Below the pieces are notes generated by a model, which was not told the origin of the DNA, made no database searches, and saw nothing but the letters and a program-made list of their open reading frames with translations. Shown here in pieces: positions 54,093 to 62,899 of a stretch of DNA of 64,000 nt (positions within the stretch are counted from its first letter, which is position 1; each line of letters begins with the position of its first letter). This DNA is from Pseudodesulfovibrio cashew (GTDB lineage Bacteria; Desulfobacterota; Desulfovibrionia; Desulfovibrionales; Desulfovibrionaceae): NCBI RefSeq assembly GCF_009762795.1, contig NZ_CP046400.1, positions 1,961,501 through 2,025,500 of the forward strand, given 5' to 3'. Made by a program: the position numbers and the translations under genes.

Positions 54093-54120
54093 AAGCCCCG
54101 CCCGTTAAGGCGGGGCTTTA
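54093..54120 (+). terminator. Terminator after the lipoprotein gene
   Basis: AAGCCCCGCC (54093-54102) pairs with GGCGGGGCTT (54109-54118), followed by TTATT. Confidence 0.9.
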
Positions 54121-54138
54121 TTCTGGTTCCTCGGGGAA

Positions 54139-54163
54139 AGTGCAATTCTCCTCAGCCCCACCA
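54139..54163 (+). repeat. att copy 5, degenerate
   Basis: AGTGCAATTCTCCTCAGCCCC, then ACCA, matches the last 25 nt of the tRNA att core at about 20 positions. The flanking hairpin (54173-54204, GGGTTC...GAACCC then TTTTA) resembles the tRNA terminator. It probably marks the original chromosomal border. Confidence 0.5.
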
Positions 54164-54172
54164 CAATAAGAT

Positions 54173-54204
54173 TAAGGGTTCAAGCAACAACTCTGAACCC
54201 TTTT
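54173..54204 (+). terminator. Terminator-like hairpin after att copy 5
   Basis: AAGGGTTCA and TGAACCCTT pair around AGCAACAAC, with TTA following. This is a diverged form of the hairpin at 10289-10322. Confidence 0.6.
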
Positions 54205-54424
54205 ACTGTGTCAGTTGGAGCTTCTTGGCCCCGGATGGCCAGGATGTGATCAAGAGGAGTCGTGACATAACACGGTAGCGAACCAGGTGCGGGAACTTTT
54301 CCCGCCATGACCAATGTGCACCCGAGCCCAGGTTAACGCATCCCGGATATTCAGGCCGGGGCTGGCTTACGCTTCCCCGGCTTGTGTCAGGAGCTTCCCG
54401 TCACCTTCACGGGGCGCGTATCCC

Positions 54425-54457
54425 AAGAAAAACGGGGCGTCGCCGTGACGCCCCGTT
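54425..54457 (-). terminator. Terminator of the molybdopterin oxidoreductase gene
   Basis: AACGGGGCGTC (54431-54441) pairs with GACGCCCCGTT (54447-54457). On the minus strand TTTTTC follows. It lies 11 bp after the stop. Confidence 0.9.
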
Positions 54458-54467
54458 GTATCGACTC

Positions 54468-56648
54468 TTATTCTTTTTCAACCCGGCACATGAGCGCCGA
54501 GTGCGGCCAGCTGCCTATTTCCGGGCTGCAGAACTCCGGGGCATCCGGGCACAGGACGTTGGTGTTCGACTCGAAGGTTCCGAACAGTTCCGGCAGTTTT
54601 CCCGAGCGTTCCGGGAACCACCAGGAGTGCTGCGCATCCACCATGGTCGGATGCATGGCGTCCGTGATGCTGACACGCTGACGGATGGACCCCAAAGGCG
54701 TCGAGATCACGGCCCAGTCCCCTTCGGCCAGTCCAAGGTCGGCAGCGGTGTCCGGATGGATGGACAGCAAGGGGTCCGGCACCTTCTTCCGCGCCTTTTC
54801 TATCTGCCGTTGTTCGGAGTGATACATCGGCATGAAACGGCTTCCGGTGATGAGAATGAGAGGATACTCCTCCGCAATCTCGGGCTCCTTGCTCTTCGGG
54901 CTCCATATGGGCTCGTGGTACACGGGCAGAGGGTCGGCGCCGAGCTCTTCGAAGATCGAGGACTTGAGCTCGACCTTGCCCGAGGGAGTGCCGAAGCCGA
55001 ACTTCTTGTACCGGCGATATTCCATCTCCCCGAAAAGGCCGTTCTGCTCCGCAAGCTGCTGGAATGTCAGGCCGACCGGCTCGAGGCAATGGTCGTAGAC
55101 GTCTTCCACCGTCTCCCACGGCCAGTATTGCTCCTGGCCGAGGCGCAGACCCAGCTGCCTGTAAAAGTAATAGCTGTCCTTGCGCTCTTCGATGGGGTCT
55201 ATGCCCTGCGGGCAGGCGACGCAGAAGCCGTTGGTCAACCAGATTTCCGGCTGTTCCACTGTGGTGGAGGCCGGGAAAATATAATCGGCCATGGCTGCTG
55301 ACGGGGTCATGTAGTACTCCATGACCACATAGAGATCGAGAGCCTTGAGCGCCTCGAAGACCTGCCGGGTGTTGGGCAGGGCCAGCAACGGGTTGTTTGC
55401 CAGGGTGATGGCCGCCTTCACAGGGTAGGGTTCCCCGGTGATGATGGCGTTCATGACTTCACGGGCGTGGGCCAGGTTCGAATGCCACGCCTCAGGAGGC
55501 ATGGCATACCCTTTGGGGAGCTTCTTGTTGGCGGCGGCGTTTCGCTCCCAGCCCGGGAACCCGAAGAAGGGGTACTTGTCGGCTCCGAGCTGCTTGACCT
55601 TCTGGCTCTCGGGGATCATGTCGTTCAGTTCAAGATATTCCCAGTCGTGGACCTTGCCGACGTTGGCCGCCTGGCCGAAGACGTCGCCGCCCGGAACTTC
55701 CAGGTTGCCGGTTATGGCGCGCAGGATGGCCCGTCCACGCGCGCATTGGGTGGAGTTGACGCCCTGTTTGTCCAGGCCCAGGCCGAAGGGAATTACGGCC
55801 GGGGAGACCGTCGCATACATTTTGGCCGCCTCGACCACGAGGTCGGCCGGGACCGAAGTGATTTCCTCGACCTTCTCCGGAGTGTAGGATTCAACTGCGT
55901 CCTTGAGTTCGTCGAAGCCGACGGTGTGGTTGGCGACGAAGTCCTTGTCGTAGAGATCGTTTGCGATGATGTATCGAATCCATCCCAACATCATCGCGAG
56001 GTCGGTGCCGGGACGAATCTGCAGCCACAGGTCGGCTTTCTCGGCCTCTTTTGTCCTCCTCGGGTCCACAACAATGAGCTTGGCGCCATTCTTCCGTGCC
56101 ACGGCGATCTTGGGAGCCATGCCCATCGGGTTTGACTTGGAAGCGTTGCACCCCCACATGACGACGCACTGCGCGCCCGTGACTTCGCTGCCCATGACCA
56201 TGCCGCCATAGGTGGCATACTCGGTGGCGTAGCTCGGACACATGCAGATGGTGTTTACGCCGCAGGTATTGGGAGAACCGAAGAGGTTGAAGAACCGGCG
56301 GCAATCCCAGTGGTAGGTCCGTTTCGTGCCGTGAGTGAAGGTCAGGGTCTCGGCGCCGTACTCGTCCCGCAGCTTCGAGAGCTTTTCAGCCACCTCGTCC
56401 AGGGCCTGTTCCCAGCTTATCCGTTCCCAGCGCCCCTCGCCGCGTTCTCCGACCCGTTTCAGCGGATAATTGAGCCTGTCGGGATGGTAGATGTGGTCCA
56501 ACATCAACCGACCGCGCTCGCAGAGAGCCCCGCGAGTGATCGGGTGATCGGGGTCTCCGGTGATTTTTACGACCTTGCCGTCTTCAATATGCAGCAACAT
56601 GCCGCATCTGGGATGACACAGTCCGCAATAGCTCCTGCGTATTTCCAT
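54468..56648 (-). CDS. Molybdopterin oxidoreductase of the acetylene hydratase type
   Basis: A 726-residue protein from ATG 56648, chosen for AGGAGG upstream; an ATG at 56678 is also in frame. The Fe4S4 motif C-x2-C-x3-C (CGLCHPRCG, residues ~8-15) with a fourth Cys near 43 is followed by the Mo/W-bis-MGD fold. A TICMCPSYATEY loop probably supplies the Cys ligand. VVDPRRTKEAEKADLWLQIRPGTD and a C-terminal ASTTVEQPEIW, GIDPIEERKDSYYF fit the family. It lacks a Tat signal, so it is cytoplasmic. Acetylene hydratase has Asp right after the second Cys, while here it is His. It is therefore not an acetylene hydratase; substrate unknown. The next gene on the strand is DUF169. Confidence 0.88.
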   Translation of the reverse strand: MEIRRSYCGLCHPRCGMLLHIEDGKVVKITGDPDHPITRGALCERGRLMLDHIYHPDRLNYPLKRVGERGEGRWERISWEQALDEVAEKLSKLRDEYGAETLTFTHGTKRTYHWDCRRFFNLFGSPNTCGVNTICMCPSYATEYATYGGMVMGSEVTGAQCVVMWGCNASKSNPMGMAPKIAVARKNGAKLIVVDPRRTKEAEKADLWLQIRPGTDLAMMLGWIRYIIANDLYDKDFVANHTVGFDELKDAVESYTPEKVEEITSVPADLVVEAAKMYATVSPAVIPFGLGLDKQGVNSTQCARGRAILRAITGNLEVPGGDVFGQAANVGKVHDWEYLELNDMIPESQKVKQLGADKYPFFGFPGWERNAAANKKLPKGYAMPPEAWHSNLAHAREVMNAIITGEPYPVKAAITLANNPLLALPNTRQVFEALKALDLYVVMEYYMTPSAAMADYIFPASTTVEQPEIWLTNGFCVACPQGIDPIEERKDSYYFYRQLGLRLGQEQYWPWETVEDVYDHCLEPVGLTFQQLAEQNGLFGEMEYRRYKKFGFGTPSGKVELKSSIFEELGADPLPVYHEPIWSPKSKEPEIAEEYPLILITGSRFMPMYHSEQRQIEKARKKVPDPLLSIHPDTAADLGLAEGDWAVISTPLGSIRQRVSITDAMHPTMVDAQHSWWFPERSGKLPELFGTFESNTNVLCPDAPEFCSPEIGSWPHSALMCRVEKE

Positions 56649-56715
56649 TGTGCTCGCCTCCTGTTTTGTTGAGACCATGGCCCTGGTCCGCTCACTCCGT
56701 CATATGGATGCCTGG

Positions 56716-57561
56716 TTAGCTGTCTTCACCCCAGGCCTTGGCGCTGCGTTCGACCTTCTTGCGGACGCCCTTCCAGTCCGTTTCGTGGGCGAACATGGAC
56801 TCGGGCAGCGCGGCCAGCATTTTCTCATAGAGTTCCAGAGAGACGGTGAAGGTCAGCTCGTCGGTCTTCATGAATTTCCTGGCCGAAGGGTCGAAACCGC
56901 CGATGACGGCCTTTTCCTGCCCCTTCCCCTTGTAGTAGAGGGGCCAGCTTATCATATTGGTGCAGCCTGCGCCAAAGGGCGAGACGACGCATTCCATGTC
57001 TCCGGTGGTGAAGGTGGCCTGGGTAAAGAGGCCGCTCAGCACCTCGGGGCGGGCGAAGAAGATGACGAATTCCGGTTGCAACTCGTCGGTGAACTGGGAC
57101 AGCGGCTTGAAGATGCAGTACTTGCCCTTGGCCTCTCGGGGGTTCACCTCTTCCATGAACGCGCGCATGGCGTCGGGGTTGGGCATGTAGCGTTCACCGT
57201 GCAGGGGAGTGCCCTCGAAGCCGGTGGACACGTAGTGCTCGATGAACCTGAGGTGGGGCTTCATCATCGAACAGTAGTACACGCCGCCGGGACAGCCGTA
57301 TTCTTCAGAGGAGATGAAGGCGGCGCCGTTCTTTTTTCTGGCCAGCCAGATATTGCCCATGACGCAGGAGAAGCTTTTCATGACCTCCTGCATGTCCAAC
57401 TCATGCTTATCCTCCAGCTCGCGTGAGATGGGTGTCCCCTTTTTCGGGCCGTAGGCGTTTTCCGGCAGGGTGTCGGAGTAATATACTCCGAAGGGCTCTT
57501 CCCCAAGCCCGAGATAATCCAGAAAGGTGGCTGTGCCGTCGAGTATGGTTTGCATCGACAT
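56716..57561 (-). CDS. DUF169-family protein
   Basis: A 281-residue protein from ATG 57561, behind AAAGGAG. It has the DUF169 signatures: FGVYYSDTLPENA, then FISSEEYGCPGGVYYCSM and FEGTPLHGERYMPNP, QPEFVIFFARPEV and VVSPFGAGCTNM. The family has Cys/His-rich motifs that suggest a metal or cofactor site. It lies 67 bp upstream of the molybdopterin enzyme gene in the same direction, so they are probably one operon. Its precise role is unknown. A substrate or cofactor-handling role for the oxidoreductase is plausible. Confidence 0.85.
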   Translation of the reverse strand: MSMQTILDGTATFLDYLGLGEEPFGVYYSDTLPENAYGPKKGTPISRELEDKHELDMQEVMKSFSCVMGNIWLARKKNGAAFISSEEYGCPGGVYYCSMMKPHLRFIEHYVSTGFEGTPLHGERYMPNPDAMRAFMEEVNPREAKGKYCIFKPLSQFTDELQPEFVIFFARPEVLSGLFTQATFTTGDMECVVSPFGAGCTNMISWPLYYKGKGQEKAVIGGFDPSARKFMKTDELTFTVSLELYEKMLAALPESMFAHETDWKGVRKKVERSAKAWGEDS

Positions 57562-57697
57562 ATCGTGCTCCTTTGGTTTGGCATCCTTTTCCCTTGATCG
57601 CAGGGAAGTGTTGCCTTTTGACATACCTTTTCATACCATGCTTGTAGATAAAATAAACAGCTTAAATGAAAAACTCCATTTCGTTGGTGAGCATAGT

Positions 57698-58579
57698 ATG
57701 CGTGATTTTCTCAATGACATTCCCCTCCTGGTGGAGGTGGCGAGGCAGAAGAGCTTTACCAAGGCTGCGGAAATACTGGGATTGGGCGCTTCGACCCTCT
57801 CCCGGCGCATCAAACAGCTGGAAGACCGGATGGGGGTGCTCCTCTTTTACAGGGATACCCGCAATGTCGAACTGACGGACAACGGTGCGTACCTGTTGGA
57901 CCGTTGCGGGTTCATTCTCGAGGAGACGCAGAAGGCCTACGATTCAGTGGTCATGAACATGCAGAAGCCGTCCGGGTTGATCCGGGTCTGCATGTTTCGC
58001 GATCTCTATGAGCGGTTGTTGAAGGATGCGGTACTGGATTTCGCGGCAAACTGGCCGGATATTCAAATCGAATTGATTTTTGTGGAGCATCCGGTGGACA
58101 TGCGGACGGACCCCTACGATGTGGCGTTTCTACTCGGTCAGTCTGTGGCCCCGTCGCTTGTCGCACGGAAGCTCCTTACCATCGAGCCGCATCTGTATGC
58201 TTCGCCTGCCTTGCTTGATCGGTATTCCATTCCCGAGGAGCCGAACGATCTCCTCAAGCTCCCGTGTATCGCCCTGCAGCGGTTTGGGAATCGATGGCCC
58301 ATGCACAAAGGCAACCGGCAGGTCGTTGTCGAGGTGCAGCCTCAATACAACTTCAGCTCGGTCGGAGTCTGTCTCGATTTCGCCTTGGCAGGGCATGGCG
58401 TTGCCATGATTCGAGGGGGCGATGCCGAGTCGGAGGAAAAGACCGGGCGCCTGGTGCGCGTGCTGCCGGAGTGGAGCGCCGGGTTCGTGCATGACGTCAG
58501 CATGGTGACCGGTTCTAGTCAGCTTCCCCGCAGAGTCAGGCTGTTCATGGATCACATCCTGGCATCCGTCTCGGCATAG
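57698..58579 (+). CDS. LysR-family transcriptional regulator
   Basis: A 293-residue protein starting at ATG 57698 (earlier ATGs extend the frame but lack a binding site). The N-terminal winged helix VEVARQKSFTKAAEILGLGASTLSRRIKQLEDRMGVLLF (~11-50) is followed by a periplasmic-binding-type effector domain to residue ~290. It is transcribed divergently from the DUF169/molybdopterin operon and very probably controls it in response to a small molecule. The shared upstream region is 57562-57697. Confidence 0.9.
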   Translation: MRDFLNDIPLLVEVARQKSFTKAAEILGLGASTLSRRIKQLEDRMGVLLFYRDTRNVELTDNGAYLLDRCGFILEETQKAYDSVVMNMQKPSGLIRVCMFRDLYERLLKDAVLDFAANWPDIQIELIFVEHPVDMRTDPYDVAFLLGQSVAPSLVARKLLTIEPHLYASPALLDRYSIPEEPNDLLKLPCIALQRFGNRWPMHKGNRQVVVEVQPQYNFSSVGVCLDFALAGHGVAMIRGGDAESEEKTGRLVRVLPEWSAGFVHDVSMVTGSSQLPRRVRLFMDHILASVSA

Positions 58580-58594
58580 GCATTGCGTCGGGTC

Positions 58595-59476
58595 TTATGC
58601 CCGCATCTCCCGCATGATTTCCGCCGGGCTCTGCCCGAAATGGCGCTTGAACTCGCGGCTGAACTGGGACGGGCTTTCATACCCCACGGCGTCGGCTGCG
58701 AGATACGCTTTCATGTTCTCTTGCACAATAAGGTCCTTGGCGCGGGAGAGTCTGATTTTCTTGAGATATTGCAAGGGAGAGTCGGCAGTAATTTCCTTGA
58801 ATGCCTTGTGGAAAGCGGACACGCTCATGTGCGCGGACTCAGCCAGTTGCTGCACGTCCAGCTTCTCGTTGTAATTGCCTTCCATCAGACTGATGACCCG
58901 GCCTACCTGGGCGAATGAGCTGTTGCCCTTGGCCAGGGAGTAGAGCACCCGCGCCTGGCTGCCGCACAGGGCGCGGTAGTATATTTCCCTTACCAGTCCC
59001 GGGGCCAGGATCTTGGCCTCCCTTTCCGAACGAAGCGCCTTGAGCAGCTTGGTTACGGCATCCTTCATGTCTCCATCCATGGTGGAAGGGCCGATGCCGA
59101 GCGGGTAGCCCTTGTCTTCCATGTCGGAAAACTCGGCCTGCAGGTCCATCTGGCTGATCAGGGTGTTCAACTGCCCCATGTCGATGTCGATGTACACGCC
59201 AAGCAGCGGCTCGTCCTCGTCGGGAAAAGACTCGCTTTCAAAGGGCATGGTCACGGAAACGACGAGGTAATTGTCTGCGTCGTAGTGAAAGGATTGCCCG
59301 CCGAGATGGCCGATCTTGGTTCCTGAGGCAACGATGCACAAACCAGGATTGTACAACATTGGTCTGCGGCGTACGTGCTGAGTTTCTTTGAAAAAACGGA
59401 TGCCAGGATAGGCGGATTCAACTGCGCTCCCGTCAGGGATGTCGTACTCTTTAAGTAATTCAAGCATGTTAGGCAT
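58595..59476 (-). CDS. AraC-family regulator (YqhC-like, AraC_N domain)
   Basis: A 293-residue protein. The N-terminal AraC_N region (LYNPGLCIVASGTKIGHLGG, then YLVVSVTMPFES) precedes two helix-turn-helices at the C-terminus. These are KLDVQQLAESAHMSVSAFHKAFKEITADSPLQYLKKIRLSRA and AADAVGYESPSQFSREFKRHFGQSPAEI. This is the architecture of YqhC, which controls the aldehyde reductase YqhD in enterobacteria. Here the divergent gene is an iron alcohol dehydrogenase, matching that link. The intergenic region 59477-59649 should hold the operator. Confidence 0.9.
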   Translation of the reverse strand: MPNMLELLKEYDIPDGSAVESAYPGIRFFKETQHVRRRPMLYNPGLCIVASGTKIGHLGGQSFHYDADNYLVVSVTMPFESESFPDEDEPLLGVYIDIDMGQLNTLISQMDLQAEFSDMEDKGYPLGIGPSTMDGDMKDAVTKLLKALRSEREAKILAPGLVREIYYRALCGSQARVLYSLAKGNSSFAQVGRVISLMEGNYNEKLDVQQLAESAHMSVSAFHKAFKEITADSPLQYLKKIRLSRAKDLIVQENMKAYLAADAVGYESPSQFSREFKRHFGQSPAEIMREMRA

Positions 59477-59649
59477 TGGTTTTCCCTCCGTGAATCTGCC
59501 CCTATTATGAACACCATTTTTTGGTCTTGTTCAATATAAAAAGACTACGTTTGGAGGAATGAGCAAGGTTTTGAGAGGAATGTGCGTTCACCCTCGGTCG
59601 GGAACTCCTTAAAACGGATTCACAGACAAACGAAACCAAAGGAGTACGC

Positions 59650-60837
59650 ATGAACTTCGAATTTCAGAACCCGACCCATATCATTTTTGGTGCCGGGAAT
59701 ATTGCCCGCCTCGGCGAAGTCGTCAGTGAATATGGCAAGAAGGCCCTGGTCGTCACCGGCGGCGGCAGCGTCAAGCGCAGCGGCGCGTTCGACAAGGTCG
59801 TCGAGAGCCTCAAGGCAGCCGGCATCGAATTTGCCGAGTGCTCCGGCGTCGAGCCCAACCCGCGCATCACCTCCGTTGCCCGCGGCGCTGAAATCGTCCG
59901 CGCCGAAGGATGCGACGTGATCGTGGCCCTGGGCGGCGGCAGCGTCATGGATGCCTCCAAGGTCATCTCTGCGGCAGCCCTCTACGATGGCGACCCGTGG
60001 GACATGATCCTGCACGGCCAGGAAAATGTGTACGTTCCCACCGAGGCCCTGCCCGTTATCACGGTTCCGACCCTGGCGGCCACCGGCTCCGAGACCAACT
60101 GCGGCGCAGTCATTACCAACGAGGAGACCACGGTCAAGTCCTTCATCCAGATCCCGCTGCTCTACCCCAAGGTGGCAGTGATGGACCCCGAGCTGACCGT
60201 GAGCGTACCCAAGGACCAGACCGCCTACGGCGTCTGCGACCTGATCACCCACGTGACCGAATCCTATCTCAACGGCGTCGACAACACCCCCATTCAGGAT
60301 CGCCTGGTCGAGGGCGTCATTTTGACCGCCATGGAGTGGGGCCCGAAGGCCATTGCCGACGGCAGCGACGTCGAGGCGCGCGCCCAGATCCAGTGGGCGG
60401 CTGCGGTCGCGCTTATCGGATGGGCCCAGATCGGCACCAACGCCGGTTATCCCGTGCACATGATGGAGCACACCGTCTCCGCCTATCACGACATCACCCA
60501 CGCGGCAGGTCTGTCCATCATCAACCCGGCCTGGATGCGTTTCGCCGCCAAGAGCAACACCGCCAAGTTCGTCCAGTTCGCCGAGCGCATTTTCGGCCTG
60601 AAGGCCAAGGGGGCCGACGACCTCGACTGCGCCCTGGAAGGCATCGACCGCTTCGAGGAGTTTTTGCGCTCCATTGATTGCCCGACCCGTTTCTCCGAGC
60701 TGGGCATCAACGATGAGCTGTTCGAGACCTATGCCAAGGATACCCTGAAGATCGTCAACGACGGAAACGGCAACCTGCCGGGCCGTCCGGTCCTGAGCGT
60801 CGATGACATGGTCGCCATTTTCAAGGCCGCTCTGTAG
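59650..60837 (+). CDS. Iron-containing alcohol dehydrogenase (YqhD/BDH-like)
   Basis: A 395-residue family-III alcohol dehydrogenase. GGGSVMDASKVI (NAD(P)-binding, near 98) is followed by the iron-binding residues: Asp and His in CDLITHVTESYL (~200), then His in GYPVHMMEHTVSAYHDITHAAG (~265-285). ATG 59650 is preceded by AAAGGAG. The family reduces aldehydes with NAD(P)H. The divergent AraC regulator resembles YqhC, so induction by aldehydes such as glyoxal or methylglyoxal is likely. It is first of a possible unit with the hydrolase and acetyltransferase. Confidence 0.93.
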   Translation: MNFEFQNPTHIIFGAGNIARLGEVVSEYGKKALVVTGGGSVKRSGAFDKVVESLKAAGIEFAECSGVEPNPRITSVARGAEIVRAEGCDVIVALGGGSVMDASKVISAAALYDGDPWDMILHGQENVYVPTEALPVITVPTLAATGSETNCGAVITNEETTVKSFIQIPLLYPKVAVMDPELTVSVPKDQTAYGVCDLITHVTESYLNGVDNTPIQDRLVEGVILTAMEWGPKAIADGSDVEARAQIQWAAAVALIGWAQIGTNAGYPVHMMEHTVSAYHDITHAAGLSIINPAWMRFAAKSNTAKFVQFAERIFGLKAKGADDLDCALEGIDRFEEFLRSIDCPTRFSELGINDELFETYAKDTLKIVNDGNGNLPGRPVLSVDDMVAIFKAAL

Positions 60838-60881
60838 GCCGTCCACCCTGTAACAACCTATTTCTCATGAAGGAGGCCACA

Positions 60882-61934
60882 ATGAAAACCAACGCCTTTG
60901 TGACCAAGATGATGAAAACCTTGCTGTCGATCCTGACTCTGGTGCTGGCAGCCAACCTAGCCTTTGCGGAGGATGATATGACCTGGGACAAGACTTTCAA
61001 GTTGAGCGACAAGGTAATTCACGAAAAGGTGTCCTACCCCAACAGGTACGGGATCACCCTGTCCGCCGACATGTACATGCCGAAGGACATCGACAAATCC
61101 AAGAAATACCCGGCTCTCGTCATTGGCACCCCCTACGGCGGAGTCAAGGAGCAGGGCGCGGGCATCTACGCCCAGACCATGGCCGAACGCGGCTTCGTCG
61201 CCATCGCCTTTGACGAGTCCTTCAACGGCGAGAGCGGCGGCGAGCCCCGGCACACCTCCTCCCCCGAGATCTTCTCCGAAGACTTCAGCGCAGGCGTGGA
61301 CTTCCTGGGCACCCGTCCCTTTGTCGACCGGAACCGTATCGGCGCCATCGGCATCTGCGGCAGCAGCGCATTCGCCCTCAAGGCCGCGCAGGTCGACCAG
61401 CGCATCAAGGCCATCGCCACCGCGAGCATGTATGACATGAGCCGCTTGATCCGCAACGGCTGGGAAGATTCCATGACCCCCGAAGAGCGGACCAAGATGC
61501 TTACCGAACTCGGCGAGCAGCGTTGGAAGGACTTCGAAAACGGCACGCCGGGGCTCCCCGAGGGATTCCCGACCGTGGCCGCCGACTCCATCCCCGAGGG
61601 CCTTGACCCGGTCATGAGCGAGTTCTGGGAATACTATGCCATGCCCCGCGGCCACCACCCCCGCGCGCAGGCTGCGTTCACGCTGACCAGCAACATGGCT
61701 TTCACCAACTTCCCGCTGATGAACTTCGTGGAAGACATCTCGCCCCGCCCGCTCCTCTTCATCATGGGTGAGAAGGCGCACTCCCGCTACTTCACCGAAG
61801 ACGTCTACAAGATGGCCAAGGAGCCCAAGGAACTGGTCATCATCCCCGGCGCGCGTCACATCGACCTCTACGACCGGGTGGACATGATTCCCTTCGACAA
61901 GCTGGAGGACTTCTTCACCAAGAATCTGAAGTAG
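60882..61934 (+). CDS. Exported alpha/beta hydrolase
   Basis: A 350-residue protein from ATG 60882 (AAGGAGG). A Sec signal peptide ([18 protein letters not shown]) leads to a periplasmic hydrolase fold. The nucleophile elbow is [10 protein letters not shown] (Ser near 167). The His is in ARHIDLYD (near 331). An Asp or Glu is expected around [11 protein letters not shown] and further on. It resembles the YcjY/DLH-like serine hydrolases. It lies 44 bp after the alcohol dehydrogenase and is probably cotranscribed. Substrate unknown. Confidence 0.85.
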   Translation: MKTNAFVTKMMKTLLSILTLVLAANLAFAEDDMTWDKTFKLSDKVIHEKVSYPNRYGITLSADMYMPKDIDKSKKYPALVIGTPYGGVKEQGAGIYAQTMAERGFVAIAFDESFNGESGGEPRHTSSPEIFSEDFSAGVDFLGTRPFVDRNRIGAIGICGSSAFALKAAQVDQRIKAIATASMYDMSRLIRNGWEDSMTPEERTKMLTELGEQRWKDFENGTPGLPEGFPTVAADSIPEGLDPVMSEFWEYYAMPRGHHPRAQAAFTLTSNMAFTNFPLMNFVEDISPRPLLFIMGEKAHSRYFTEDVYKMAKEPKELVIIPGARHIDLYDRVDMIPFDKLEDFFTKNLK

Positions 61935-61973
61935 CTTGTATAAACGCCAGTTGGCGACGACTCCTGACGGAAA

Positions 61974-62016
61974 GGACGGACCCCACCAGCGTGGGGTCCG
62001 TCCACAAAGTTTTTTT
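61974..62016 (+). terminator. Terminator after the hydrolase gene
   Basis: A perfect 13-bp stem GGACGGACCCCAC / GTGGGGTCCGTCC is followed by ACAAAG and seven T residues. It separates the hydrolase from the acetyltransferase, possibly as a partial terminator. Confidence 0.88.
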
Positions 62017-62046
62017 CGAATCCTACATGGGAAACAAGAGGGTGCA

Positions 62047-62658
62047 ATGAGTCTCGAGGATCTGCTGGAACATTTCAATAACGGCCTGCCCGTACAGGGC
62101 GGCACCGATATGCACAGTCTGCTTGTCCGCTACAGCAATGAAGCCATGCGGGTTACCGCCGAATTGAACGGCTCATACCACGAGCCGGATGAAGTCCGCT
62201 CGCTCATGTCGGAGCTTACCGGCAAGACCGTGGAAGATACGTTTACCCTGTTCCCTCCGTTTTACACTGATTTCGGCAAGAACATCACCATAGGCAAAAA
62301 CGTTTTCATCAATTCGTGCTGCAATTTTCAGGATCAGGGCGGAATCACCATCAAGGATGGCGTTCTCATCGGGCATAAGGTCGTGCTTGCAACCATCAAC
62401 CATGGTTACGCCCCGGAAAAACGCCAGTGGAACCACCCGGCTCCCATCATTATCGGTGAAAATGTCTGGATCGGTTCTAATGCCACGATACTTCAAGGGG
62501 TGACCGTCGGCGACAACGCCATTGTCGCTGCCGGGGCGGTGGTGACCAAAGATGTTGCGCCGGGTACGATTGTCGGTGGGGTGCCCGCCAAATTCATCAA
62601 GACGGTTGCCGATGCGGAAGAAGAAAAGGAAGCATCGAAACTTTCAACTGACGATTAG
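62047..62658 (+). CDS. Hexapeptide-repeat acetyltransferase (maltose/galactoside type)
   Basis: A 203-residue protein from ATG 62047 (GAGGG upstream); earlier in-frame TTG at 61936 is unlikely. The N-terminal maltose-acetyltransferase cap ([26 protein letters not shown]) is followed by left-handed beta-helix repeats. These include [30 protein letters not shown] with the catalytic His, and [32 protein letters not shown] charged tail follows (EEEKEASK). It transfers acetyl groups from acetyl-CoA to a sugar-like acceptor, in the cytoplasm. Its part in the aldehyde-inducible unit is unclear. Confidence 0.9.
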   Translation: MSLEDLLEHFNNGLPVQGGTDMHSLLVRYSNEAMRVTAELNGSYHEPDEVRSLMSELTGKTVEDTFTLFPPFYTDFGKNITIGKNVFINSCCNFQDQGGITIKDGVLIGHKVVLATINHGYAPEKRQWNHPAPIIIGENVWIGSNATILQGVTVGDNAIVAAGAVVTKDVAPGTIVGGVPAKFIKTVADAEEEKEASKLSTDD

Positions 62659-62899
62659 GCAAACAGCCGAGCGGAGTAGGGCGGCAACGACAGGGGAGAT
62701 GTAAGGGGGAAAGCAGGCCAGCAGGCGCATGATGTTTTTAAAGAACTAATCGCAGGTGAATCCTGCGGACCTGAGCGACCGCAGTTACAGGATCAAGGAG
62801 GCAGTTTCTCCGGTTGAGGGGCCGGGAAGACAGTCCCTGGTCGAATCAGGACGCAGATGTGCTATACGATCTACAACCCCAATAGAAAAGGATGTCACC

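Larger units (their letters stand above)
51287..54163. mobile_element. Island D, degenerate remnant of an island-A-type element
   Basis: It begins like island A (terminator and end motif), then has an integrase 3' fragment at 51385-51534 ending in the same strand and position. It ends at a degenerate att copy (54139-54163). Cargo: two exported proteins. Most of the integrase is deleted, so it is immobile. Confidence 0.65.

Noticed and set aside
61936-62046. TTG start giving MYKRQ, reminiscent of Tn5 adaptor contamination
   Set aside because: The bases are TTGTATAAACGCCAG, not the Tn5 mosaic end, so it is a coincidence. The real start is ATG 62047.
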